Source: an uncultured Collinsella sp. (lineage in GTDB: Bacteria; Actinomycetota; Coriobacteriia; Coriobacteriales; Coriobacteriaceae). From it: a stretch of 31,415 nucleotides of DNA. The stretch is taken from NCBI GenBank assembly GCA_959601045.1, contig CAUGNZ010000028.1, positions 1 through 31,415 of the forward strand, in the 5' to 3' direction. The position numbers and the translations under genes were made by a program. Under the pieces are notes generated by a model. The model worked only from the letters and a program-made list of their open reading frames with translations, did not search any database and was not told the origin of the DNA. Below are positions 23,054 to 30,223 of this stretch, in pieces. The stretch's first letter is position 1; each line of letters opens with the position of its first letter.

Positions 23054-24217
23054 ATGTCGGAAAATATTGAGCAGCCGTTGCCCAGCACGTTTGAGGAGTT
23101 CAACGAGCAGCGCAAGGCCGCGTTTATTCGCGTTAAGGATTATAAGCAGGCGGGCAATCGCCTGGTCGGATTTTTGTGCAGCTATACGCCGCTCGAGATT
23201 ATCGATGCCGCGGGGGCTGCGAGCGTGGCTCTGTGCGGTACGTCCGATGAGGTGATTCCCGAGGCCGAGAAGGTGCTGCCGGCAAATCTGTGCCCGCTCA
23301 TCAAATCGACGTACGGCTTTGCCTACTCGCAAAAGTGCCCGTTTACGTACTTTAGCGACATGATCATCGGCGAGACCACCTGTGACGGCAAGAAGAAGAT
23401 GTACGAGTTGCTCAACGAGCTCAAGCGCACGCACATTCTGCACCTGCCGCAGGGTCGCGATCGCGCCTACGAGCGTGAAGGCTGGTGCGAGGAGTGCCGC
23501 CTGCTCAAAGAGGAGCTCGAGAACTTCTACGGCATTACGATTACCGACGATGACCTGCGCGCTGCTGTCCGTCGTCGCAATCGCTTGCGTGCGGCCCAGC
23601 TCGAGATGTTCGCGCTGCAGGCCAACCAGCCGGCGGCCATGAGCGGCGTCGACCTGATGAGCACCATGTTCGCCGGTACGTTCAGCTTTGATATCGAGGC
23701 CTATACGCAGCAGCTGGAGCAAAAGGTCGCCAAGCTGCGTGAGTCCTACGTGGCTGGCGAGCGCCCCGTCGCGGCAGATGCCAAACGCATCCTGATCACC
23801 GGTTGCCCGGTGGGCGGCGTGATCAACAAGATCGGTCGCACCATCGAGTCCAACGGCGGTGTGGTCGTGTGCATGGACGATTGCTCGGGCGAGCGCACGG
23901 CGGCCATGATGATCGATCCGGAGGCTCCCGATATCCTGCGCGCCATCGCCGACCGCTACCTGGACATCAACTGCTCGGTCATGACGCCCAACGACGGCCG
24001 TATGGAAAACACGCTGGTCATGTGCGAGAAGTATCGCGTCGATGGCGTAGTGGAGAGCGTGCTCCAGGCGTGCCACACCTTTAACGTGGAGAGTGCACGC
24101 ATGCAGGAGGCTGTCGAGGGCGCGGGTATTCCGTACATGAAGATCGAGACCGACTACAGCAACGGCGACATGGGCCAGATTGAGACTCGCATCGCCGCCT
24201 TCATCGAAACCCTCTAG
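23054..24217 (+). CDS. 2-hydroxyacyl-CoA dehydratase/double-cubane cluster protein family, paralog 2
   Basis: A 387-residue paralog of the preceding gene with the same layout. Matching cysteines are Cys42 (GFLCSYTPLEI), Cys61, Cys80 (NLCPLIKS), Cys95, Cys110 (TTCDGKKKMYE), Cys277 (DDCSGERTA), Cys307 and Cys340 (QACHTFNVES). Extra cysteines are Cys145/Cys148 (WCEEC), Cys251, Cys273 and Cys324. It lacks about 39 N-terminal residues of paralog 1. The two could form a heterodimer like the alpha/beta subunits of HgdAB, or be separate homodimers. ATG 23054 follows TAGGAG; the longer frame from 22964 reads through repeat A and is rejected. Its stop codon lies within the 5' arm of repeat B. Confidence 0.88.
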   Translation: MSENIEQPLPSTFEEFNEQRKAAFIRVKDYKQAGNRLVGFLCSYTPLEIIDAAGAASVALCGTSDEVIPEAEKVLPANLCPLIKSTYGFAYSQKCPFTYFSDMIIGETTCDGKKKMYELLNELKRTHILHLPQGRDRAYEREGWCEECRLLKEELENFYGITITDDDLRAAVRRRNRLRAAQLEMFALQANQPAAMSGVDLMSTMFAGTFSFDIEAYTQQLEQKVAKLRESYVAGERPVAADAKRILITGCPVGGVINKIGRTIESNGGVVVCMDDCSGERTAAMMIDPEAPDILRAIADRYLDINCSVMTPNDGRMENTLVMCEKYRVDGVVESVLQACHTFNVESARMQEAVEGAGIPYMKIETDYSNGDMGQIETRIAAFIETL

Positions 24218-24319
24218 CTTCCTCAGGCACCGGATCTTGCCCCTCAAACCGTCGCTTGCGTACCAAAGTACGCTGCGCTCCTCTTTCGGGGCAACCTCCG
24301 GCACCTGAGAAACCTAGAG
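24212..24319 (+). repeat. structured repeat B (long hairpin, copy 2)
   Basis: A 108-nt imperfect hairpin at the end of paralog 2, including its stop codon. Stems: 24212-24217 with 24314-24319, 24222-24227 with 24304-24309, CA/CA internal loop, 24230-24233 with 24298-24301, 24237-24243 with 24288-24294 (TTGCCCC/GGGGCAA) and apical GCGTAC-CAAA-GTACGC (24258-24273). It keeps the fold of copy A through paired substitutions at four base pairs. Confidence 0.85.
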
Positions 24320-24371
24320 CTAAGGTGCCTGAACGCGCCGCTACCTTTGATGTTTAGATTGGGAGAGAGCC

Positions 24372-25136
24372 ATGATAGGGATCGGGATCGATATCGGGTC
24401 TACGGCGGCTAAGGCTGCTGTGGTCGACGGGGAGGATTCGGTGGCGTGGACGTGCGTGCAGCCAACCGGGTTCTCCTCGGTCGATGCTTCCGAGCGGCTG
24501 CGTGAGGCACTGGCAGCGGCTGGCTATGACGTGGCTGCCGACGACGTGCGCGTGATCGCGACTGGCTACGGCCGTGTCGCCGTGCCCTATGCGCACAAGG
24601 TTGTGACCGAGATTACCTGCCACGGTACCGGTGCCGTGCGTCTGTTTGGCGACCACGGCACCGTGATCGATGTGGGTGGTCAGGACACCAAGGTCATCCA
24701 GCTTAAAGGTGGTCGCGTGGCCAAGTTCGCCATGAACGACAAGTGCGCCGCCGGCACGGGGCGCTTTCTGGAGATCATGGCCGACCGCCTGGGCATTACC
24801 CAGCAGCAGATGGCCGACCTGGCGCGTTCCGGCGAGCCCACCAAGATCAGCAGCATGTGCACGGTGTTTGCCGAAAGCGAGGTCATTAGCCTGATCGGTC
24901 GCGGTGAGCCGCGCGAGAACATCGCCCGTGGTGTGATCGACAGCGTGGTCTCGCGCGTGACGACCATGGCCGGGCAGGCGGCGGGCGCTCCGTACTATCT
25001 GACCGGCGGCCTGTGCGAGAACGCCTTCGTGGTGGAGCGGTTGGGCGAGCTGCTGGGGTCGCCGGTGACCACCTCGCCCCAGGCTCGCTTTGCCGGTGCC
25101 ATCGGCGCGGCGATTCGCGCGCAGGCGCTCAATTAA
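24372..25136 (+). CDS. ATP-dependent activase (HgdC/BadF-BadG-BcrA-BcrD family)
   Basis: A 254-residue ASKHA-fold ATPase that injects low-potential electrons into its partner Fe-S protein upon ATP hydrolysis. Seen: IGIDIGSTAAKAAVVDG (phosphate-1), VIDVGGQDTKVI (phosphate-2), NDKCAAGTGRFLE with Cys125 and SSMCTVFAESEV with Cys163, the two cysteines that in a homodimer hold the bridging [4Fe-4S] cluster, and YYLTGGLCENAF (adenosine motif). The length fits a single-domain activase. It is encoded after the two double-cubane-type genes, so it is their probable reductase. GGGAGAGAG precedes the ATG. A TATACT box at 25166-25171 between this gene and selD may start a new transcript. Confidence 0.92.
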   Translation: MIGIGIDIGSTAAKAAVVDGEDSVAWTCVQPTGFSSVDASERLREALAAAGYDVAADDVRVIATGYGRVAVPYAHKVVTEITCHGTGAVRLFGDHGTVIDVGGQDTKVIQLKGGRVAKFAMNDKCAAGTGRFLEIMADRLGITQQQMADLARSGEPTKISSMCTVFAESEVISLIGRGEPRENIARGVIDSVVSRVTTMAGQAAGAPYYLTGGLCENAFVVERLGELLGSPVTTSPQARFAGAIGAAIRAQALN

Positions 25137-25206
25137 TGCATCCGCCCCAGGCTCGCATTCATGCGTATACTGGGAGAAAATGATTGACCGATGAGAGGAG
25201 GTATCG

Positions 25207-26256
25207 ATGGCTGACGATCAGATTAAGCTCACGTCTATGACTGCCGCGAGCGGTTGAGCCGCTAAGTTGGCCCCCGGAGCCCTCGCCCAGGTCCTGGGCG
25301 ATTTACCCAATGTGCATAACGACAACTTGCTCGTGGGGTTCGATACCTCCGACGATGCAAGCGTCTTCCGCGTAGGGGAGAACCTTGGCCTCGTGCAGTC
25401 CATCGACTTCTTCCCGCCGATGGTCGACGACCCGTTCCTGTTTGGCCAGATCGCCGCGGCCAACTCGCTGTCGGACATCTACGCCATGGGCGGGCGGCCG
25501 AGCCATGCCATGAACTTGCTGTGCATCCCGAGCTGTCTGGGCATCGAGGTCGCCGGCCAGATTCTGGCGGGCGGCGCCGACAAGTGCGTCGAGGCTGGCT
25601 GCGCCATCGCGGGCGGCCACACCATCAACGACGACGAGCCCAAGTACGGCCTGTCCGTGAGCGGCTTTGTCGCGCTCGACCGCATGCTCGCCAACAGCGG
25701 TGCACGCGTGGGCGATGTTCTGCTGCTGACCAAGGCGATCGGCTCGGGCATCATCACCACGGCCATTAAGGGCGAGCTTATCGAGCAGGGCGAGGCCAGC
25801 CGGATGTTTGACTCGATGCGCACCCTCAACGAGGCGCCGATTCGTCTGGCCGAGGGACTCGAGCTTCACGGTTGTACCGACATCACGGGCTTTGGCCTGA
25901 TCGGGCACGCGTGCGAGATGGCCGAGGGCTCGGGCGTGCAGATTGAGCTCGCGTCGGGGGCGGTGCCGCTCTTTGACCAGGTGCTCGATATGGCGCGTCT
26001 GGGCATTATCCCCGCGGGTTCCTACCGCAACCAGGACTTCTTTGGCCCGCGTGTGGCTGCCGACGAGGACCTGGAGTCGGGCATGTTGGATGCGCTGTAC
26101 GATCCGCAGACCTCGGGCGGCCTGCTTATCGCGGCGCCCGCGGCGGATGTGGATGAGCTTGCGCGTCGCCTGGATGCCGAGGAGTGCATCGCTGCCGTTG
26201 TTGGGCGCGTGCGCGAGGCGGAGCCGGGCGGTCCTGCCGTCCGCGTTGTTCGCTAG
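25207..26256 (+). CDS. selD: selenide, water dikinase (selenoprotein, in-frame UGA at codon 17)
   Basis: Makes selenophosphate, the selenium donor for selenocysteine and seleno-modifications. Reading from ATG 25207 (after GAGAGGAGG) gives MADDQIKLTSMTAASG, then TGA at 25255-25257, then AAKLAPGALAQVLGDL; codon 17 is exactly the position of the catalytic Cys17 of E. coli SelD, and Lys20 is conserved, so the UGA is read as selenocysteine. The full product is 349 residues. The rest is canonical: FDTSDDASVF, QSIDFFPPMVDDPFLFGQIA, DIYAMGGRP, GGHTINDDEPKYGLSVSG, DITGFGLIGHA, PQTSGG. A conventional gene finder would start it at TTG 25267 and lose the active site. yedF follows 62 bases on. Confidence 0.96.
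25255..25300 (+). promoter_or_regulatory. selD UGA codon and SECIS-like hairpin
   Basis: Downstream of the UGA (25255-25257) a perfect 6-bp stem CGCCCA (25284-25289) and TGGGCG (25295-25300) closes a loop GGTCC. The loop region CAGGTC is the same as in the E. coli fdhF SECIS apex, and its G residues are 33-34 bases after the UGA, within the range reported for bacterial SECIS elements read by SelB. Confidence 0.8.
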
Positions 26257-26279
26257 CCCACACGTTTATGTAACTGTTT

Positions 26280-26297
26280 ACCGTTCTCTAGAACGGT
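26280..26297 (+). promoter_or_regulatory. perfect palindrome between selD and yedF
   Basis: ACCGTTC-TCTA-GAACGGT is an exact 7-bp inverted repeat in the 62-base gap, 22 bases before the yedF start and directly ahead of its Shine-Dalgarno GAAAGG (26305-26310). It could be an operator or an RNA hairpin controlling or protecting the downstream transcript. No T-run follows. Confidence 0.6.
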
Positions 26298-26318
26298 CCC
26301 TTTCGAAAGGATTTTGCT

Positions 26319-26945
26319 ATGTCTACCAAAATTGAAGTCAATGCCATGGGCGATGCCTGCCCGCTGCCCGTCGTCAAGACGCTTAAGGCACTCAAACAGC
26401 TTGACTGCGAGGGTGCCGTGGTGACCTCGGTCGATAACGAGACCGCCGTCAAGAACATCTCCAAGATGGCGCAGGAGAAGGGCTGCACGGCCTCGGTCGA
26501 GAAGATTTCGGACGCCGAGTGGCACGTGACTGTCGCGACCGCCGGTGCCGTGGCCGTTGCAGACCCCGAGCAGGACGGTGCCGCTTTCTGCGACGCCAGC
26601 GCCGGCAAGGGCAAACTCGTCATTTCCGTCTACACCGACTGCATGGGCCGCGGCGACGACGAGCTGGGCCACAAGCTCATGAAGGCCTTCATCTTTGCCG
26701 TGACGCAGCAGGAGGAGCTGCCCGCGACCATGCTGTTCTACAACGGCGGAGCCAAGCTCACCGTCGAGGGCTCGCCGGTACTCGACGACCTGAAGGGGCT
26801 GGCTGAGCAGGGCGCCGAAATCCTCACCTGCGGTACCTGCCTGGATCACTTTGGCATTAAGGACCAGCTTGCCGTGGGCGAGGTCACGAACATGTATGTG
26901 ATCGTGGAGAAGATGGAGCAGGCCGTGCGCGTCGTGCGCCCGTAG
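26319..26945 (+). CDS. yedF: YedF-type selenium metabolism protein (TusA + DsrE-like)
   Basis: A 208-residue two-domain protein of the sulfurtransferase-like selenium metabolism YedF family. The N-terminal TusA domain has the CPLP active site with Cys14 (GDACPLPVVKTLKAL); the C-terminal DsrE-like half has CGTCLDHFG with Cys171 and Cys174. Members are encoded beside selD and are thought to carry or donate persulfide/selenide, though the biochemical role is not settled. Its position between selD and the DUF3343/cysteine desulfurase pair supports a selenium-delivery chain. ATG 26319 follows GAAAGG. Confidence 0.93.
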   Translation: MSTKIEVNAMGDACPLPVVKTLKALKQLDCEGAVVTSVDNETAVKNISKMAQEKGCTASVEKISDAEWHVTVATAGAVAVADPEQDGAAFCDASAGKGKLVISVYTDCMGRGDDELGHKLMKAFIFAVTQQEELPATMLFYNGGAKLTVEGSPVLDDLKGLAEQGAEILTCGTCLDHFGIKDQLAVGEVTNMYVIVEKMEQAVRVVRP

Positions 26946-26964
26946 CGTATTGGTTGGAGTTGCC

Positions 26965-27216
26965 ATGAGGGAGAAGCGCCCGGCGCTTGTCATCACGTTT
27001 CCCACCACGGCGGCCGCCATGGGCTGCGAGTCTCTGTGCATCGAACGCGGCCTTCCCGGGCGAACGATTCCCGTGCCCGGGGAGGTCGCTGCCGGCTGTG
27101 GTCTGGCGTGGAAAGCGTTGCCTGCCGATGAGGAGCTGCTGCGCGGCGAACTCGCCGCGGCGGGCGTTCCCACCGAGGGCTTTACCGTGATCGATATGTG
27201 GGAGGTCGTACGTTGA
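26965..27216 (+). CDS. DUF3343 (putative Se/S carrier-like) protein
   Basis: An 83-residue protein of the small DUF3343 family often found beside selD/yedF. Seen: ALVITFPTTAAAMGCES with Cys21, Cys25 in SLCIERG, and the family block IPVPGEVAAGCGLAWK with Cys45. A role in passing selenium or sulfur is suggested by the family name and neighbourhood only. ATG 26965 follows TTGGAG; its stop TGA overlaps the TTG start of the next gene, implying translational coupling. Confidence 0.88.
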   Translation: MREKRPALVITFPTTAAAMGCESLCIERGLPGRTIPVPGEVAAGCGLAWKALPADEELLRGELAAAGVPTEGFTVIDMWEVVR

Positions 27217-28352
27217 TCTACCTGGATAACGCGGCGACGACCATGTACAAGCCGCAGGTGGTCATCGATGCCGTGGTGCAGGCGATGTGCTCGCTCGGCA
27301 ATGCCGGGCGCGGCGCCACGTCGGGTGCCCTCGATGCCGCTCGTACGATTCACGGTTGCCGTGCCAAGCTCGCGCGCTTGCTGGGCTGCCCGCGGGCTGA
27401 TCATGTGTGCTTTACGCCCAACTCCACCGCGGCGCTCAACACCGCCATCAACGGCGTGGTACGTCCCGGTGACCGTGTGGCCACGACGGTGCTCGAGCAC
27501 AACTCTGTGCTGCGCCCGCTTAACCGCCTGGCGGCAGAGCGGGGCGTTATCGTTGAGCATGCGGGTTGCGACGCGAACGGCGCGCTCGACTACGACGAGT
27601 TAGAGCGGCTGGTGACGCCGGGCACGCGTGCCGTGGTGGTGACGCACGCCTCCAATGTGACCGGCAACGCGGTCGACATTGCGCGCGTGGCCGCCATGGC
27701 CCATGCGGCCGGTGCGCTCGTGATCGTCGATGCCTCGCAGTCTGCCGGCACGGCGCATATAGATATGCAGGCCATGGGGCTCGACGTGGTGTGCTTTACC
27801 GGCCACAAGGGGCTCATGGGTCCGCAGGGGACCGGCGGCCTGGCCGTGGCGGAGGGCATTGACGTGGCCCCCTGGGCCATGGGCGGTACGGGCGTGCACA
27901 GCTTTGATCCGCTGCAGCCGCTTGAGTGGCCCACGCGCCTGGAGGCGGGCACGCTCAACTGCCACGGTGTCGCCGGCCTTTCTGCCGGCCTCGACTTTAT
28001 CGAGGCCCAAGGTGGGGTCGAGGCGATTGCGGCGCATGAGCGAGCACTGGCGGATCGCTTTCTCGCTGGCGTGCGCGAAATCCCGGAGATCAAGCTCTAC
28101 GGTGCCTTTGACCAGCCCGTGCGCTCGGCGATCGTTTCACTCAACGTGGGTGATATCGACTCTGCCGAGATCTCGGACGCGCTCATGCAAGGGTGGGGGA
28201 TTGCGACGCGCCCCGGTGCCCATTGCGCTCCGCTCATGCACCGTGCGCTGGGGACCGAGCGCCAGGGTGTCGTCCGCTTCTCGTTTGGGTATTTCAACAC
28301 GGATAAGGAAGTCGACATCGCGATTGACGCTTTGCGCGATTTAGCCTGCTAA
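27213..28352 (+). CDS. cysteine desulfurase (aminotransferase class V, selenium-linked subfamily)
   Basis: A 379-residue PLP enzyme that mobilises sulfur or selenium from (seleno)cysteine. Seen: IYLDNAATTMYKP at the N-terminus, HASNVTGN, DASQSAG, the PLP lysine Lys199 in FTGHKGLMGPQGTGG and the catalytic cysteine Cys338 in RPGAHCAPLMHR. This subgroup of SufS/CsdB-like proteins is commonly encoded with selD and yedF. TTG 27213 is chosen: it overlaps the previous stop, follows GGAGG by 7 bases, and starts the protein at MIYLDNAATT; a GTG at 27198 lies upstream of that site. It ends the selenium unit before a strong terminator. Confidence 0.92.
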   Translation: MIYLDNAATTMYKPQVVIDAVVQAMCSLGNAGRGATSGALDAARTIHGCRAKLARLLGCPRADHVCFTPNSTAALNTAINGVVRPGDRVATTVLEHNSVLRPLNRLAAERGVIVEHAGCDANGALDYDELERLVTPGTRAVVVTHASNVTGNAVDIARVAAMAHAAGALVIVDASQSAGTAHIDMQAMGLDVVCFTGHKGLMGPQGTGGLAVAEGIDVAPWAMGGTGVHSFDPLQPLEWPTRLEAGTLNCHGVAGLSAGLDFIEAQGGVEAIAAHERALADRFLAGVREIPEIKLYGAFDQPVRSAIVSLNVGDIDSAEISDALMQGWGIATRPGAHCAPLMHRALGTERQGVVRFSFGYFNTDKEVDIAIDALRDLAC

Positions 28353-28366
28353 AGCGTATATACTTG

Positions 28367-28397
28367 CGGGACGGGTGTTTTTGCCCGTCCCGTTTTT
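28367..28397 (+). terminator. intrinsic terminator of the selD-yedF unit
   Basis: Perfect 9-bp stem CGGGACGGG (28367-28375) and CCCGTCCCG (28384-28392), 8-nt loop, then TTTTT. It lies 24 bases before the brnQ start. Confidence 0.93.
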
Positions 28398-28420
28398 GTT
28401 TCGACCCGAAAGGTGTGCCT

Positions 28421-29779
28421 ATGGCCTCATCCGCCCCGCGTGGTTTGCGCTCCGACCATGTCGTTACCGTCGGCATTGCGTTGTTCTCGATGCTCTTTGG
28501 CGCCGGTAACCTCATTATTCCGCCGCTGCTGGCGCTGCAGGCAGGTTCTGCCACGCCGGTTGCCATGATCGGCTTTTTGATTGCCGCTATCGGTCTGCCT
28601 GTTATGGGCTTTATCGCCGTGGCGCTTGCCGGAACGGCGCGCGAGCTTGCTGGCCGCGTGCACCCCAAGTTCGGCGAATTCTTCGTTGCGGCGGTGTATC
28701 TGGCCATCGGCCCGTGCCTGGCCATTCCGCGCACGAGCTCCACGGCCTTCGAGATGCTGGTGCCGCTGTTGCCCGAGGGCGTCTCGCTCGGCACGGCGCG
28801 CCTGGTGTTTGCCGTCGGCTTCTTTGTCGTCGCGTTTGCGCTCACGCTGCGCCCAGGCGTCATCACACGCGTGCTCGGCCGCATTACGGGCCCCGCGCTC
28901 ATTGCCCTCATCGTATTGGTCGTGGGTGCCGCCATGGTCTCGCCGCTGGGCCCCGCCGCCGCGCCGCAGGCTCCCTATGATGCCGGTGCTGCCGTGCAGG
29001 GCTTTTTGACCGGCTACCAGACCATGGACCTGCTCGCGTCGCTCGCCTTTGGCATCATCATCGCCGAGACCATCCACGAGCTGGGCGTTACCGATGACAA
29101 GCGCGTGGCCTTCGAGATTTCGCGCTCCGGCGTGATCGCCGGCGTGCTCATGGCCATCATCTACTGCGGCTTGGGCCTTGCCGGTATGCAGCTCGGCACC
29201 GTGATGCCCGACGCTACCAACGGCGCCGCCATCCTCGCCCGTTCGGCCTCCATGCATTTTGGGCTTGCCGGCACGGTCGTGGTCTTCGCCATCTTCTTCC
29301 TTGCCTGCATGAACGTGTGCATCGGCCTCATCAGCTGCTGCTCGCGTTACTTCTGCGAGACGTATGTGGTCGAAGGGGGAGCGGAGGCCTCCGAGGAGGC
29401 CATGCGCCGTCCCTTTGCGGTTCTCGCCTTTGTGTTCGCGGCGTTTTCGTGCGTGCTTTCCAACGTGGGTCTCGACATGATCCTTATGTTCTCGGTGCCC
29501 ATGCTCAACGCTTTGTACCCCGTTGCCATTGTGCTGGTGCTTATGGGCCTGGTGCACGGCTTTTGCGACGCTCATCCGCAGGTGTGGGTCTGGGTCGGCG
29601 GCGTCGTTGCTGTGCAGAGTGTGATCACCTCGGTCCGCGATGCGTTCTTTGCGGGCACGTGGCTGCCGTTTGATGCGCTACCCCTTGCAGACATCGGTGC
29701 CGCGTGGGCGCCGGTCGCCGTAGTTGCCTTTGTGATCGGTCTGCTCCACAGCAAGTTTGTTGCACATTCGAGGAGCTAA
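28421..29779 (+). CDS. brnQ: branched-chain amino acid transporter (LIVCS family)
   Basis: A 452-residue membrane protein with about 12 hydrophobic segments that imports Leu/Ile/Val with a cation. Family landmarks: ALFSMLFGAGNLIIPP in the first helix, AIGLPVMGFIAVALAG, and AIGPCLAIPRTSSTAFEM, the conserved BrnQ block, at about 99-116. ATG 28421 follows GAAAGG; the frame upstream to 28364 runs through the terminator and is rejected. It has no functional link to the neighbouring selenium genes that I can see. No separate promoter is obvious in the 68-base gap. Confidence 0.94.
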   Translation: MASSAPRGLRSDHVVTVGIALFSMLFGAGNLIIPPLLALQAGSATPVAMIGFLIAAIGLPVMGFIAVALAGTARELAGRVHPKFGEFFVAAVYLAIGPCLAIPRTSSTAFEMLVPLLPEGVSLGTARLVFAVGFFVVAFALTLRPGVITRVLGRITGPALIALIVLVVGAAMVSPLGPAAAPQAPYDAGAAVQGFLTGYQTMDLLASLAFGIIIAETIHELGVTDDKRVAFEISRSGVIAGVLMAIIYCGLGLAGMQLGTVMPDATNGAAILARSASMHFGLAGTVVVFAIFFLACMNVCIGLISCCSRYFCETYVVEGGAEASEEAMRRPFAVLAFVFAAFSCVLSNVGLDMILMFSVPMLNALYPVAIVLVLMGLVHGFCDAHPQVWVWVGGVVAVQSVITSVRDAFFAGTWLPFDALPLADIGAAWAPVAVVAFVIGLLHSKFVAHSRS

Positions 29780-29790
29780 GACATCAATGC

Positions 29791-29819
29791 TTGCACAGGC
29801 GGGGAGTCTCCCCTATAAT
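29791..29819 (+). promoter_or_regulatory. promoter of the tRNA pair
   Basis: TTGCAC (29791-29796) and TATAAT (29814-29819) with an optimal 17-base spacer; transcription would start near 29826, 45 bases before tRNA-Pro. Confidence 0.88.
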
Positions 29820-29870
29820 TTCCTTCGCTTTGGGACACGCAAGGTTTAGACCTTAGCTGCTCAACACCTT

Positions 29871-29947
29871 CGGGACGTGGCGCAGTTTGGTAGCGCGCCT
29901 GCTTTGGGAGCAGGATGTCGCAGGTTCAAATCCTGTCGTCCCGACCA
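29871..29947 (+). tRNA. tRNA-Pro (anticodon TGG)
   Basis: Complete cloverleaf: acceptor CGGGACG/CGTCCCG, discriminator A, encoded CCA at 29945-29947, anticodon stem CCTGC/GCAGG with loop TTTGGGA, and T-loop GTTCAAATC. The anticodon TGG reads proline codons. Confidence 0.97.
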
Positions 29948-29953
29948 TATCTT

Positions 29954-30027
29954 GCGGGCGTAGTTCAATGGTAGAACCCCAGCCTTCCAAGCTGATGACG
30001 CGGGTTCGATTCCCGTCGCCCGCTCCA
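29954..30027 (+). tRNA. tRNA-Gly (anticodon TCC)
   Basis: Acceptor GCGGGCG/CGCCCGC, discriminator T, encoded CCA at 30025-30027, anticodon loop CTTCCAA (anticodon TCC) and T-loop GGTTCGATTCC. Six bases separate it from tRNA-Pro, so both come from one transcript. Confidence 0.97.
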
Positions 30028-30038
30028 CAAGATTGGTT

Positions 30039-30076
30039 AACGGCTTTGATTCTTTTTGGGATCAAGGCCGTTTTTG
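30039..30076 (+). terminator. terminator of the tRNA pair
   Basis: AACGGCTTTGAT (30039-30050) pairs with ATCAAGGCCGTT (30061-30072; one T-G), followed by TTTG. It is the first of two terminator-like hairpins before the formate/nitrite transporter gene. Confidence 0.85.
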
Positions 30077-30117
30077 TGAGAGTACCGGGTGACGAACCCG
30101 TCGCTCCAAGTAATTTG

Positions 30118-30156
30118 CAGGTCAGAGGTACGTTTACTTCTGGCCTGTTTTGTTTT
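30118..30156 (+). terminator. second terminator-like hairpin, upstream of the FNT gene
   Basis: A 13-bp stem (30118-30130 with 30135-30147, two wobble pairs) with a 4-nt loop and TTTTGTTTT after it. It lies 68 bases before the FNT start. A 5-bp CGGGT/ACCCG hairpin at 30086-30100 precedes it. It may back up the tRNA terminator or act as an attenuator of the transporter gene. Confidence 0.75.
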
Positions 30157-30223
30157 GACCATCCGGCGCGGGACATGTGCTTTGGCAATGCTTGTCCCAC
30201 AACGTAAGAAAGAAGTGATCGAC

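Noticed and set aside
21434..24304. A 956-codon open frame on the minus strand across both double-cubane genes
   Set aside because: It mirrors the codon bias of the real plus-strand genes, runs through repeats A and B, and has no recognisable domain; similar antisense frames shadow argH, rpsA, the sulfhydrylase and modC.
22919..24319. Repeats A and B as CRISPR units or terminators
   Set aside because: There are only two copies 1.3 kb apart separated by a gene, and neither is followed by a T-run.
25267..26256. selD starting at TTG 25267
   Set aside because: This start removes the catalytic position and Lys20 and has no Shine-Dalgarno; the frame upstream of the UGA has both.
29853..30200. Minus-strand frame encoding GAGDGNRTRVISLEGWG-like peptide
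   Set aside because: It is a translation of the two tRNA genes in antisense, a well-known annotation artefact.
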